Notes under the pieces: generated by a model
Seen by the model: the letters and a program-made list of their open reading frames with translations, nothing else
What the model was told of the DNA's origin: nothing
Database searches by the model: none
Translations under genes and position numbers: made by a program
Assembly: GCF_000208865.1 (NCBI RefSeq)
Contig: NC_018395.1
Coordinates: 1,953,920-2,017,919 of the forward strand
Source: Neospora caninum Liverpool
Taxonomy: Eukaryota; Apicomplexa; Conoidasida; Eucoccidiorida; Sarcocystidae
DNA: 64,000 nucleotides
Reading direction: 5' to 3'
Part shown: positions 35,474-47,143 of the stretch, piece by piece
Layout: each line of letters opens with the position of its first letter
Numbering within the stretch: the first letter of the stretch is position 1

Positions 35474-38400
35474 CTTCACAGAGCAGGCAGCCGCACGAAC
35501 AGAGGCCAAGGCATCAGAGGTGTGAGTAGAGGGGGAGCGCGGGAGGGAAAAAACGGCTGCAGTTTTGTTTTTCTTGGAAAAAAATCATCCGTTCCCTTTT
35601 TCGCATGCGACTGACTAGCTTTGCGTAACCTGGTTGGAGGGGGTGGCGCGCACACGCACGGAGTCGTCCACCCCAGATGGCCGTCGCAGCGAAAAACGGA
35701 CTGCTCGATGCAGAAATTTCCCGGGAGAACTGGAAGAGAATGTCAAGGAAACGACGAGTTCAAAGTGTGTTTTCAGCCCGGAGGAGAGGTGACAGGAACT
35801 GCCGAAGTAACCAAGACGTCCCCCACTGCGCGAAAAACCGTGGTGGACGATTCCTTCAGAACGCAGCAATCCAGATCGGAGCTCGGCTGCCCACCGCAGC
35901 ACAGACGAGAAAAATTAACGTGCCAACCACTGGAAGGAAGATCCTCGCAGGGTCATGAAACCTATTCGAATCACAGAAAGTGGGGCAAAAAATCAGAGCG
36001 TAAAAAAACGAGGGAAGAAACAAACTGGTTGCGCAAAAGCAACCGTTCTCCCCGGCGGTGAGTTCTAGAGGAGGGTGGCCCATATAGGGTTGCTCGGCCG
36101 CCCGCCCGCCAAACACAAGACATCGATATAGACACCAGCATCCCTGGTTGCCACATGCGCCTCCCTGGTCAGTTTTCTTCACGAATGTGGGTTCGAGCAC
36201 CTGCACTTTCAAAGCTTTAAGCGTTTCCCCCATACAGCAAGGATCGTTGGGTTCTTTCCTTCACACAACCGCGGGTGACAAGACGTTCAAGGGCGGGCCG
36301 CACGTATTTCTTGCATCATGAGGTTTGCCCGTGGGGGGTCAACTGGCTCCGAAACTGGACGCTCGCTCGCACAATTGCTGTGCGGCAGTTGTGTGCGGAA
36401 AAGAACGCGACCCCTGCACACGTCCCCATCTCTTTAGAAAAACAAATGAGGAAACAACAAAGGAACAGAAAATCCTCATTTGTCCGCGACGCCCCCTGTA
36501 CATGGAAGTTTGAGGATCCTCTCCTCGCGTACCGCATCTCCGAACGAACCCCGTCCTTATTACGGATGGTACACCGCATTGCCAGAAAACCGTGGAGAAA
36601 CGAAAGTCCTACGTTAGGCTGTCTTGAAACTCAAGGAATTGGAACATTTTATACCAAAACTGCTTTTTCCCTCCGTCCGCTTTCTGGGAGAATAGGCCAG
36701 TGCAGCGCACTTGGCTTGAAATATGTCTGTTCAGCCGTCCCGAGGCAGGGCGTCATCTGCCCTAGACTCTTACTCTGCGGCTCATGCCAAAACTTGCCGT
36801 ATCAACCTGTCTGTTTCTCAACGCACACATCTATAACAAATATTTGTCGAAGCAAAACATTGATGGTGCCCACGTGCGAACGTGGGACGAACCTCCACAG
36901 CGCCTACGCCATCGGAAACACTTGGTTGTCCGCGAACCGTTCTGCTGTTTTTCTGTCGCTGTCCACCCCTACCCGTGTCTGTTCTCCATCCTACCAGCAT
37001 CCGAAAGACCGTGTGTACTTCTTTGTAAAAAGGCATTCCCTCTTACATGACTGCCACCCTCATTTCGAGCGGCAAGGTGGGATCTCGTTGTTACATCGTC
37101 GCCCTCGCCCTTCGGGCTGAAGCCGCTGCTTCAACCCTTTCACTGGTGAAATATTCAAGAACCAAGTTCCACCTCCACAGTCGTAGAGGAAAGGCGCCTG
37201 AAAGAAGAGTTGGCAGCGTAAGCAATGCCGAATACCATGTTCAGGCCGCGGCTCCGAAACAACCGCACACCTTGGCGGCCACGGCTCTTGAACAAAAAGC
37301 TGGGCTTGCACATAGTCACGGGCTTTTAAGCGTTGACGGTGTGCTAGCCTTCGGCTAGTTTCCCATGGTTCCTTGCAAGGTTCTTCTGGGAGTGTGTGCA
37401 TTTGGGCGGCTTCTTCCGCATACGCAAATTCTCTACGACGCACGAACACGTAGCACACCTGAGAACAGACGCGACGGTGCATCATCTCAAATTAGCCGCG
37501 TCTCCTAGGATTGGCTAATCAAGTACAACTCTCGCGGCTACTCCCGTATGTGACTATATTCCACTTTCTTGTTTGACGGACATCGTATTGTGCCGTGGTA
37601 CCAACGCCACCCACGTCCTGCTCTTGTCTCGACAGGCAGCAGAACACGGTTTTCCTTCTCGCTCAGAGGTCCCTACGCCGTGGCTCAGGAGCAGAGTTTT
37701 TACGAACTTGGAAAGGCCTGGGAGCTGCGCGAAACCCAAAACTAGCTTAAATATAGAAAACGGGGAAAGCGGAGGAATGACGGACGGGCTAAAAATCCCT
37801 GTGGCTGGCTGGGTCCCGGCGCATGCTGAGCGCGCATGCAGGCGGAATTGCGATTTTGAGTACACAAACTGATTTTCCTTTGGCGGCAAGCAGTCACTTT
37901 CTTTTGTTTATATCTCCTCATGCACCTCATCGCCCTGCGAACCTCTAAGTACCGTGACGAAGTTCCATTTTCCCTCTCGCCTTTAGCTCTTTTGGCAAAG
38001 CCGGGTTTTGACAGTGTCGTCACATCTCGGTAGTGGTTCAACTCCGGAGATGCGGAGTTCACTGGAAGTGGTAATCGTGAGTCTCGTCTCCTTGTCGGAC
38101 GTGCATCTCTTTTTGATCCACTGTCTCTGAGCTTCAACCTATCGCAAGGTGTACGGCAGAGCATGTAGGACGAGGGGTAGCATGAAACCCACTCCAAAAG
38201 GATGTTGCATGGCCGTTTGGTGACTGGCAAGCTGTTTTCAAGCATGCTTTGGAGGCAGCACGCGGTTCCGCTCCCACGAGAATAGATCTAGCAAACAAAT
38301 GCTGGTCAGGAATCGGTTTTGCTTTACCCATAAAAAGCAGACAACCGATTGTCAAAGAGGGACTATTCTGTATCGTCCACTGCTTTGAATATGGTATTAG

Positions 38401-38492
38401 CCGACTGGTGTGGAGCATGTCAATTTTCTTTGTGTCTCCGAAGCGGTGCCAGTCCATAACTCGTTATTTCCCATTATCTCCACTCTGGAGCC
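35474..38492. other. Divergent promoter region between the 1054-aa gene and BRAP
   Basis: Three kilobases between two genes transcribed away from each other. It contains a 281-codon plus-strand ORF (36275-37120, listed separately) and two short perfect hairpins with TTC loops (GCCC-TTC-GGGC near 37107 and CTAGCC-TTC-GGCTAG near 37344). No coding gene is supported with confidence. Confidence 0.5.
36275..37120 (+). other. Unsupported 281-codon ORF
   Basis: Long open frame starting MTRRSRAGRTYFLHHEVCPW in a region of about 50% GC, where an ORF of this length is not trivially expected. The translation is rich in Arg, Ser, His and Cys, shows no domain or heptad pattern and looks like untranslated sequence. 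Its 3' end overlaps the 37107 hairpin. It could be a lineage-specific gene or chance. Confidence 0.2.
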
Positions 38493-41400
38493 ATGGAATC
38501 GTGTTCTTCTCCAGATGCGTCTGCCGCTTCCTCCCCTCTTCGTTCCCCGGCTCCCCTGTCGCACAGCCAAGCATGCTGTGATGCAGCGTTCTTTTCCGCC
38601 TTTTTTTCGACGCCAGCCGGGACTCCTCTCGTTGGGGGTCAAGTTGTATCCTCGCTTTCACTCCATCAGATTTCTAGCACTCAACTGAAGGCCTCTTCTG
38701 GTCATTCCCCTTCCGTCTCTCCCGCTGTTTCGTCTCTCGTTTCGAACTCTCCAGCTGTATGTACACCGTCCCCGAGTCCCAGTCCCGCTGTTGTGGCCTC
38801 TTCCCTGACGACATCCCTTCTCACACGCGACGTCTCGTTCTGGTGCGGCAATCCAGCCATTGAACGCTTGAGCGGAACCCTGCGATATTTCTTGACTCCT
38901 TCCCAGACAACTGCCGAGAGGCTGCTGCGCAATCTCCCCCCGCCTTCTGCGTGTCACGCCTCATCCTCCGCCGTCGCACTGGCCGCTGCAGTTTCGGAAA
39001 GCGGAGTGTGCTCGGCTGAACACGCACAGCCCTGCCGTGCGACGCAGATTTCTCCCCGTGACGGTTCCGGGAGCAGCGGGCCCTCGCCTTCCCCTCAGAA
39101 GCGAAAGTGCGGCGCGTGCGGCTGCGATGTCTGGCAGTGGCTTCGGGAAGAGTGTGTGCTGGTCGCGCCCCGGGTTCCCAGCTACATCTCTCCCGCCGAG
39201 TTCTGCGATTTCCTCGCGCCGTACAACCGCCGCTTGCTCCAAGCGAAAGTTCTTCACGGCCCAACTACGGCGGAGTATCTCGTTCTACTGCACTGCAATC
39301 GGCTGACGGCTGTTGAGGCGATTGCTACATTCAACGGCGTTCCTCTTTTAGATGGAGACTCCGCCGTGTGTGAACTGCGGATCGTCAAGGAGGTTGTTTT
39401 CGCCCCGGCCTCTCCACTGTCGGAGAAGAAAGTAAGCACGGCTGCAACGAACGGCACTGCTGTCCCCCCGCGTGCTCACCACGCCGGCATATCGACGTCT
39501 GGGAAGGTACGCAGCAAATTGCCGGAACCGAGTACGCTGCCACTGCGTTCGCCACGTCAACAGTTCTCGGCCTCTGGAGAAGACAGCGACAAACGACGGT
39601 CTTCTCTCCACCTCTCCGAGCGAGAACCGTCCAGTCTGTCGGCACCCGGTGAAGGCAGCGGAGAACAGAGCGCTCGGCGACGCGCGTCGTGTCGGAGTGT
39701 CCAAGCAGCCAGTGACGTCGCCGCTGAAGGAGCGGCTTCGGCTGCTGCCGAAAGAGACTGGAGTTCCTTTTGTTTTCGATCTGCAAACGGCACACCGCTT
39801 CACCCTGCGGAATGGGGAGAAGCTGGCGAGCCGGGGGACAGCGTCGGCATCGTAGGAAGTGAGCCGTCTGTGAAAGAGAATGAACCGATTCGAGCGCGGA
39901 GTTTGCGGACCCGGAAGCCGTGCGGAGGTTTGCAGTTTTTTCTCCAGCGAACGCAAGAGGACACACAGCAAGAATTTTGTGCCGTCTGCCTCGAACGCGT
40001 CCAGATTCCCCCGGCTCCGTATACGCCCACGGTGCCGGCTGCGCTCGGAGCTCCTTCGAACCCGCTGCCGTCTCTCCCCGCCAGAGAAGCAGACGATGAA
40101 TCGCATGGGCCACACGGCGCGTTTCTCTCTTCCGGCCCCTCAGCAGCGCAGGCTTCCGGCCCCGCTTTCCTGTCAGCTGTCTGTACAGCTGGCGGAGGCG
40201 TGGGCCAGAACGCAGGCGGGGTGGCCGCTGCGGTGTCGGACGGCGTCGTGCCTCCAGGGGAGTGCGCGCTGTCGGGCGTTTTCGAGAAGGGAGGCGGGGC
40301 TCAAGGAGGCGCAGCGCCCCCAGGCGTCGCCGTCACCGTTCTCTGCGGCCACTCTTTCCACTCTAGCTGTCTGAGGAAATGGAGCGATCCGTCGTGTCCC
40401 GTGTGCCGCTATCAGCAACACCCTTACCAGCCGTGGTGTTGCTTCGTTTGCGGAAGCGCGGAGGGCGTCCGCGCGTGTCTCCTCTGTGGCTTCATCGGCT
40501 GCGGAGACACGGCGGCACCCTCCGGCGAGCAGACTTCAGACGCCGCTGCCTCGGCGCCGCTCGCGCACGTCCCCGCGAACTTTGTGCCCGTCAAGGACCG
40601 GTCGGAGGAACGGGCTAGCCGAGAAGATGGAAGCCCCGCGTTGCAGGAAGTCCGTGGAAGGAAAGAAGGGAGAGAGCCTGACGCAGGAGACGAGAAAACC
40701 AGGGAAGGGAGACGCGTTTCGCGTTCAAGAGAAATCGATCGAGCAGGAAAAAAGGCCGAACGGCCGCTTGGCGAAGACCGACAGCCGGCATCTGAGGGTT
40801 CCGCGGCGCACCCCGGACGCGATGAGAAGAGAAGGCGAGAAGAATTCACAGACCCAGAAAAGACCCACGAGGAAAGGAACCCTGGTGGCGCCAGAGGGGA
40901 AAACTTTCCAGATGGCGAGGGGAGAAAGACGGAAGAGCTCCAGGTCCAGGGACGGCAAACATGCTTCACACCGGGACACTCTCGGCGGCATTTCGAAGAA
41001 ACTTCACACCCTCACGCTCTCGAGGTGAGAGACGTTCCGGTCCTTGTGTGTAACGCACGCGTCAGCTGAGCGTATGGAGCCACACGCATGCGGAGACCGT
41101 CACCTGCGTACATATGCATCTATATGTATCTATATGTATCTATACGTGTCTGTAGATCTCTGTGTCCGTGCATGCCTGCGCGTGGGAAATCGGGGCTCGG
41201 CGGTGTAAACGCGTGCACACGTGGCGGCACAGCACTCAGGTGGGCACGCGAGACGCGAGGAAATGACGAGCAGTGCACTCGTGTCCGCCATGGGACGGAA
41301 CGAGGAGAGCCGGGGTCCGTCGCTGAGTTTCCTTTCTTCCTTTGCGTCGTTCCAGAGCTTTCCTCCCGTTCGGTCCGAAATCTGCAGATAGCGCCGAGCT

Positions 41401-44400
41401 TGCTTCCGTGTCCGGGATGACGTGCGAACGGCGTTTGCCAAATGCCGTGGCCTGTGGCCTCCGCGGCTGGCCGGCGGCCCTTCTGTTTCTCATTCAAAAA
41501 CGCGCAATCCGCCGCATGCGTCCGTGTGTGAAAGTCGCTTGCGTTCCGGTTTCCCTGTGCGCCTTCTGCCCCCCCAGCTGGGCACGGACTGCGTCTGGGA
41601 TTTTGTCAGCGAGGGCTACGTCCACCTCGTCGTGCAGAAGCGTTGCCAAGCAAAGGCTGCGCGACTCAAGAAGGCCGAGGCCGGGACAGCCGACAGGTGC
41701 GGCAGCTTCGGAGACAGTGCATGTGCCGAGTTTGTTTGTGCGACGTGCGTGGAGCGCGCGCGGGAGGCCGAACCCGGTCCTGGGCACGAGAGCCGGCCAG
41801 GCGGAGACGCCACGAACGCGAAGGAAGCGCTCGCGGGGAGCGAAGACACTCAGTTTGCGTCACTCGGCGTGCCTGAAGAAGGACTGACAAAGTGCTGCTG
41901 CGTCTGTGGCAGCGCCGTCAGCGAGGCGACGGCAGGTACGCGCGACGGGAGGGACACGGACCAGCGGATGGGGTGGGCGGGGAGGTGGACGAAAGGGAAC
42001 CGCGTCCACGCACGCGGCAGGGAGGGAGCGCGACTGCGTCGGGGCCTCCGTTGAGGTTTGGCGAGGGGAAAGCGACAAGCGGGGAGGGAGGCGTCGCGCG
42101 AATCCCGGCGTCGCCGCCCGTCGCTGCCGCACAACTTCTCGGGCCCGCGCGCCAGTCGCACATGTCAGCGGCGGCAAGATGCGTTTGGCGCTGGCGAGCG
42201 ACAGGAAGCAAAAACGCGCGAGAGGGAGAGAGCCGGAGAGGTCTGCATGTCTGATGTGTAAGCCTCGTGCGTCGAGTCAGTCGCGTGTCGCCTGGCGTTT
42301 TTTTCTAGGGGAGGAGCCGAAAGCAGCGACAGAGGACGCGTCGCCTTTGCTCGCGGACGGACGAACAGGCACCGACGACAGCTGTCCCCTCTCCGACGGA
42401 CTGCCTGAATCGCGTTCGGCGTCTCTCGATGCCTCGGTCAAGAGAGAACACCCGGGAGGCCTGGGCCCCAGTGACGGCGCACCCTGCACGAGCTGGAAGA
42501 AAGTCAGCGGCTGGGTGGTGGAGTTCAACCAGATGCTCGCCGCTTCGCTCGATAGCCAACGCGACTACTACGAAGACCGCCTTCATCGGATGGCGGAAAT
42601 GTATGCCCAGCCGCTAGCGGTAAGACTCGGCGACCCTCGCCGCCTGCGACAGATGTCAGACGGCGATGCGCTGTGTTTCTACACACACACACGCGCACGC
42701 CTGCGGGTGAAACGGTGTAAATATCACTGCGTTATGGTTCTACCGCAAACCACTGAGAGTACGAAGGTACGGCTCTGCGTTCGGGAGCGCCTCTCACGAA
42801 CGCGCTACGCGTTGGACCGCTGGTTTAGATCTTGAATGTCTTGATGCCGGGCCAAATGCGCACCTACGCACACACTGCAAGCCGAGCGCAAATGCAAGTT
42901 CGCTCTTCACACGCGTGTATCCACCTGCGCAAGCCGGAAGGCTCAATCCCCAGAGTGTCCTAGAGCCTAAAGCTTGGAGCACGATTCGTACAAGCGGCTA
43001 CCGCCCTATTAGAATGTACAGGTGCGTTCAGGGGGGAGGTCGTCTGGGGTCGAGTTTGCCTCTTGAAACTTGTAGGTGAGGCCTCTCGCCCGACAGAGCG
43101 CGTACCGCCCTCCCAGGTGGTTTCCAAATGTGTGAGTTTGGGGAGTTTGCCGGCAGTCCGACAAGACAACCAGCCTCGAGTGCGTGTTCCTGATACAAGA
43201 CAGGCGTGTGTGGAGCGGCCTCACTCTTTTCGCGTTCTGAGGGGCGCGTGGTTTTCCGGTGTTGGCTCAGGAGTGCCAGGAGACTGTCATGACTGCCCAG
43301 CAGACGGTTGCTGACCTGGAGGCACAGGTGACCAAGGAGGAAGTCGCGCTGGCTGCAGTAAGTTTTTTTGCCGCGTTTCGGGCCTTCGCTGCCACCGGAC
43401 TTGTGGTTCTGTGGCGCGACAACAAACGCCGCCAAGTGATCCGTTTGGGGTGCTTGGTCGCACGCGTCGAGAGCCGTCGGGTCGGTAGCGCTCTTCGAAC
43501 TGGCTGGGGGAATCTGTTGCTTCCATCGTTTTCTTCGCGTCTTTCACAGGGGGAACTTGGGAGACGACGTGAAGCAGTCAACACCGACAGGCGCCCCGGC
43601 ACCGATTCATCCAGAGACCCGTGCAGTGTAGCCGTGAACCGCTCTGCGCTGCGTAGTGAACAAGGTTCGGCATTCGCGAGTCGCGGCGCGCAGCACGCGG
43701 GTTGAACTACAGACCTGCAGCGTCTCGTAGGGCGCCGGCAGACGTTTGATGTTTGTGCATTTGGGCGGCGAAGCCGCGAGTCCTTCAAGAGCCACGAGAC
43801 GGACACTGTCGTCGAACTTCGTCCTCATCAGGCATTTGACAGCCCCCGGGAACGCACCCCCTGGCGCTTTGTGGCCGTTCTTCTGCATGCAGCTGGAGGC
43901 GGACACGACCGCCCTCCTGCAGGAGAGCGACCGCCTTGCGTCTCAGCATGCGGTGCTCCAGCAGGTGCACGCGCGTCTTCAGCAACGTGCGAGCGAGGTT
44001 CGAGAGAAGGAAGAAGAAGAAAGGTGAGAGCGTTTTCCCTCCAGAGCCGTTGCCCCTCAGGTCTGCCTCTCGTCTCCTCTGTTGCTGCATCGAGAGTCCT
44101 GTTTCCCGCACCCTGGCATCTGAGTAGTAGAGGGGAGCCTTGGCGCGCGTTGCCGTTTGGGTCTCGGTGGGCTGTGTCTGTTAGGAGAAGGTTGGCGGGG
44201 AGAATTCAAGCGCGTCTTGCAGAAATTGAGGAGTTAAAGCAGCAGGTAAGCCTGCGAGGAACTTGAACTCGCAGTTGGGTCCTCACACGCGCGGAAAACC
44301 GTTCGGCCTTCCTCGTCTCCTCTCGCGGCAATTCAGCGATTCCTGATTCACGTATCGCCTGCAGGTGAACTGCCACCCCTATATATCACCGTATATACAT

Positions 44401-45130
44401 ATGTATATACATGTAGGTGTGAATGTGGCCCTACCGACGTGCGGGGATTCACAGGAAAAGAGGGATGAGAGAGTCGGGTGCCTTCGCGCACGGACTGCGT
44501 AGCTGGAGAGGCAGGCATGGCGGCGCCGCTGCCTTCCATAAGGGAGAAAACAGAGTAGAGTCGCTACGGTGGAGTCGACTCGCGCTTCATCGTGGCCACC
44601 CTCTGGCGGTCTAGCCACGCATGCAAGCTTTTTTCGCGTTTCCCCCGCGGATGACGCTCGATGGGCCAGGGCGTTTCACTGAGATGACCCTGGTGTGAGC
44701 GCCTGTCCTGCGTGGGCTCTCACGACAGCCACGGGGCGAGAGGAAAAGCGCAGTCGACAAAATGACGCAGACTGGGTTCTGTGCAAACCAGGAGACAGCA
44801 ACTCCAATCGCCTCTCTGTGTCTTTCTCTTCAGATACGCGATGTCTCTTTCCACGTCCAGGCGTCGGCGAGCCTGTCAGCTGTCCCTGAGGCCAAGGCAA
44901 GTGACAGAGACCGAGTGCCTCGGCCCACAGCTTCTTCGCCGTCCAGCGAGCTCTCGAGTGCTCGACCAGCCGAGTTCTCGAACAGCGAAACGGCACGAGA
45001 GCTGATCCACCTGTCTCGGCGGAGGACTTGCGAAACCCGTCAGCAGAGGCTACCCCCGAGGAGGATGCAGTTAGCTGTGTATTTGTGTGTACATCTTGTG
45101 GTCGCACACCATGCGCGTGCACGCCCTTAA
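38493..45130 (+). CDS. BRAP: BRAP (BRAP2/IMP)-type RING E3 ubiquitin ligase (7 exons)
   Basis: Exons 38493-41024, 41578-41935, 42309-42619, 43271-43357, 43893-44023, 44185-44245 and 44834-45130 join in phase to 1258 aa (human BRAP is ~590). Domain order is canonical. BRAP2 RRM-like domain ~205-304 (LREECVLVAPRVPSYISPAE, LLQAKVLHGPTTAEYLVLL, AIATFNGVPL). RING ~496-640 (CAVCLERV ... LCGHSFHSSCLRKW ... CPVC). ZnF-UBP ~649-864 (CFVCGSAEGVRACLLCGFIG ... HFEETSHPHALE, CVWDFVSEGYVHLVVQ). Coiled coil ~1030-1160 and the family's terminal signature EIEELKQQIRDVSFHV. Known BRAPs ubiquitinate, bind K63/ubiquitin ends through ZnF-UBP and modulate Ras-MAPK scaffolds; substrates here are unknown. Both the RING and the ZnF-UBP carry insertions of >100 low-complexity residues. 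Zinc ligands of both are present. The last exon's stop at 45130 is likely but not certain. Confidence 0.9.
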
Positions 45131-46495
45131 CTGTGTGTGGCGGTCGTTTCGCGGAGTGCGTGGAGCGCCGACCAGCTGCGCAGCTCTGCCGTGTTTCGAT
45201 CCAAGTTCTTCGCGTGCACGAGGCTCAGTGGTTCCGCTGCGCTGTTCACAGGACTCTTACGTGCTGCTCGGACAGCGGGAGGAGACAACCACTTCGCGAG
45301 GAAGTCGCGGCCACGCAAACAGAGAAGCTGGCGGCGGTCCAGGCGGAGAGACAGGCGGCTCAGGCGCGCGGCGGGAGAGGCGACGAGGGGGAGGTGCACA
45401 AGGGACACAGAGGTGAGCCGCCTGTGCCCGTCTGCTCCGATCGCGGGCGCCTCGATGCAGAGACGGAGTCCGATATCTCTGGCTGTGGGCGTGGAGACGC
45501 AGCCAAGCTTGTCAAACGTGCAAAGTGGGGACGTGTGTCCCTTGCGCAGCTGTGCACGGATTTCTGTATTTCATATCCAAACGTATCTCGTCCAGGATTT
45601 TCAAGGCGAGAGTGCTTGCATGTTTTGCATTTCGCGCTGAGAAGGGCTGTTGCACACACGGGCAAGGGATGCGACGGAACTGTTTCCGTCCGGAGTTTAG
45701 TCTTGTGAGGAAAACCGAAGAGTCGTGTCCAGTCTCCCGCGGGGGACGTGAGCGCTCGTCTTTGCTCCTCGGTAATGGGAGATGTCGGCGCTGGTGCACG
45801 CAACCTTTTGGGCTCGCATTATCTCTGTGCAAATGATCCGCGATCCAGACCTGCATATCTCAGATCGAATAAACAGAGACATTGTAGTGCCTAGGATTCT
45901 GAATGTGACTCCAGAATGATGAGACACAGACAACCAAGTTCTTCGTGATTGCTGCGAACCACAAGCGGCGGCACTGTCAGTTGCTTCGAGTTTTTCACGT
46001 CGAAGGGAACCGAGTTGTTCGGAAATCTGCAGCTTCTGTCTCTGGGTCACGGCACTGCTGCTCCGTTCGTTTCTGCCTTCTGAGCGACGCGCTTTACCAT
46101 TTCGGGAAAGCCACCTGGCCGCCGATCTCCAGAACCCATTCTCGCCGCTCTCGGCAGTGTGAGCGAGCGAGCGCGTCCACTAAACACAGGCAGGGAAACG
46201 CTGTTTCGCGTCCGATCGCCTGGCGAAATTGAACGCCCTACCACACGTAGGCATGAAGCGTACCGCTTAGGAGAGCACGAAAAACCCGACCGTATTGCAT
46301 AAACAGCGATGCACCTATGGTGGTTCCTTGTATACTACCGCGAAGAAAGATAGAGTCACGATTTCCTCCTCAAATCCACTCGACACTTCCTGTCCTTCCT
46401 CTCCTACGACTACCGCTCGGACAAGCGGACAAATTCCAGGTGTTGACGCACCCGTGCTCGTCTTCCTATGTGCATGCACGTGCCGCCTCATACAT

Positions 46496-46526
<31 letters not shown>

Positions 46527-47143
46527 CGCATGCCTAAAGGATGTGTTGTCAGTTGGTCGAGGAATGCCAAGAACTGCGTGTGGGATGTTGCATCGCTACG
46601 AGCTTACGCGTGATACGCGCGGAGTGGGCCAAGCAATGGTGTTTCTGCTGGCAGGAGAGCCGTCGGAGGCCTGCGTGAAACGCGCGACTCCGCTTATCAC
46701 AAGACCTCGACGGCTAACTGCGAGTACGCTCCGGCGAGGCATGCGCGCTGCTGAGAGCGCGTGCGTTCCCGTGGGCGCATTAGAGTCGTGTGTTGGACCG
46801 TTGCGCAAGTCCGCGAGGAAGAAAACAGAAGACTGAGTCCGGAAGAGAAGTGCCTGCAAACCCGGCTGAGCGCCTGCAAACCCCACTGCCGACCCCAGAG
46901 AGAAACGAAAGAGGAGTGTAGTGATGCCGAGAGAGTCAGAGTTCTAGAAGAATCGGGATACGACCGGGGCATTTCTGCCACACATTTAAAAGTGCGAGAC
47001 AAAGTGAATCAGCGGGAAAAGGAGCAGTGAGTCAAAGGAAAACAAGAGCTTTATGAGAGGAAGAGAATGCAAGGGAGAGAGAGAGACGAAAGATAAACAG
47101 GCGAGAGAGTGAACTGGGGCGCACAGCGGTGTCGGGGCTGGGA
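45131..47143. other. Intergenic between convergent BRAP and RPF2, with coding-like fragments
   Basis: About 2 kb after the BRAP stop. Two stretches look weakly protein-like on the plus strand: 45286-45420 (EEVAATQTEKLAAVQAERQA, a coiled-coil pattern) and 46820-47030 (REEENRRLSPEEKCLQTRLS). The first might be a retained or alternative BRAP 3' exon or an old exon duplicate. Neither could be joined with good splice sites. A TA-repeat lies at 46497-46527. Confidence 0.4.
46497..46527. repeat. (TA)n microsatellite
   Basis: Uninterrupted TA dinucleotides in intergenic sequence. Confidence 0.9.

Noticed and set aside
37060..37485. RNase P/MRP, SRP or U3 RNA in the hairpin-containing segment
   Set aside because: Could not find the conserved core motifs of any of these RNAs on either strand.
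42640..43270. Possible exon after BRAP exon 3 (TDGDALCFYTHTRARLRVKR)
   Set aside because: Runs straight through a good donor (GCG|GTAAGA at 42620) into a CA-repeat; the coil continues only after 43271.
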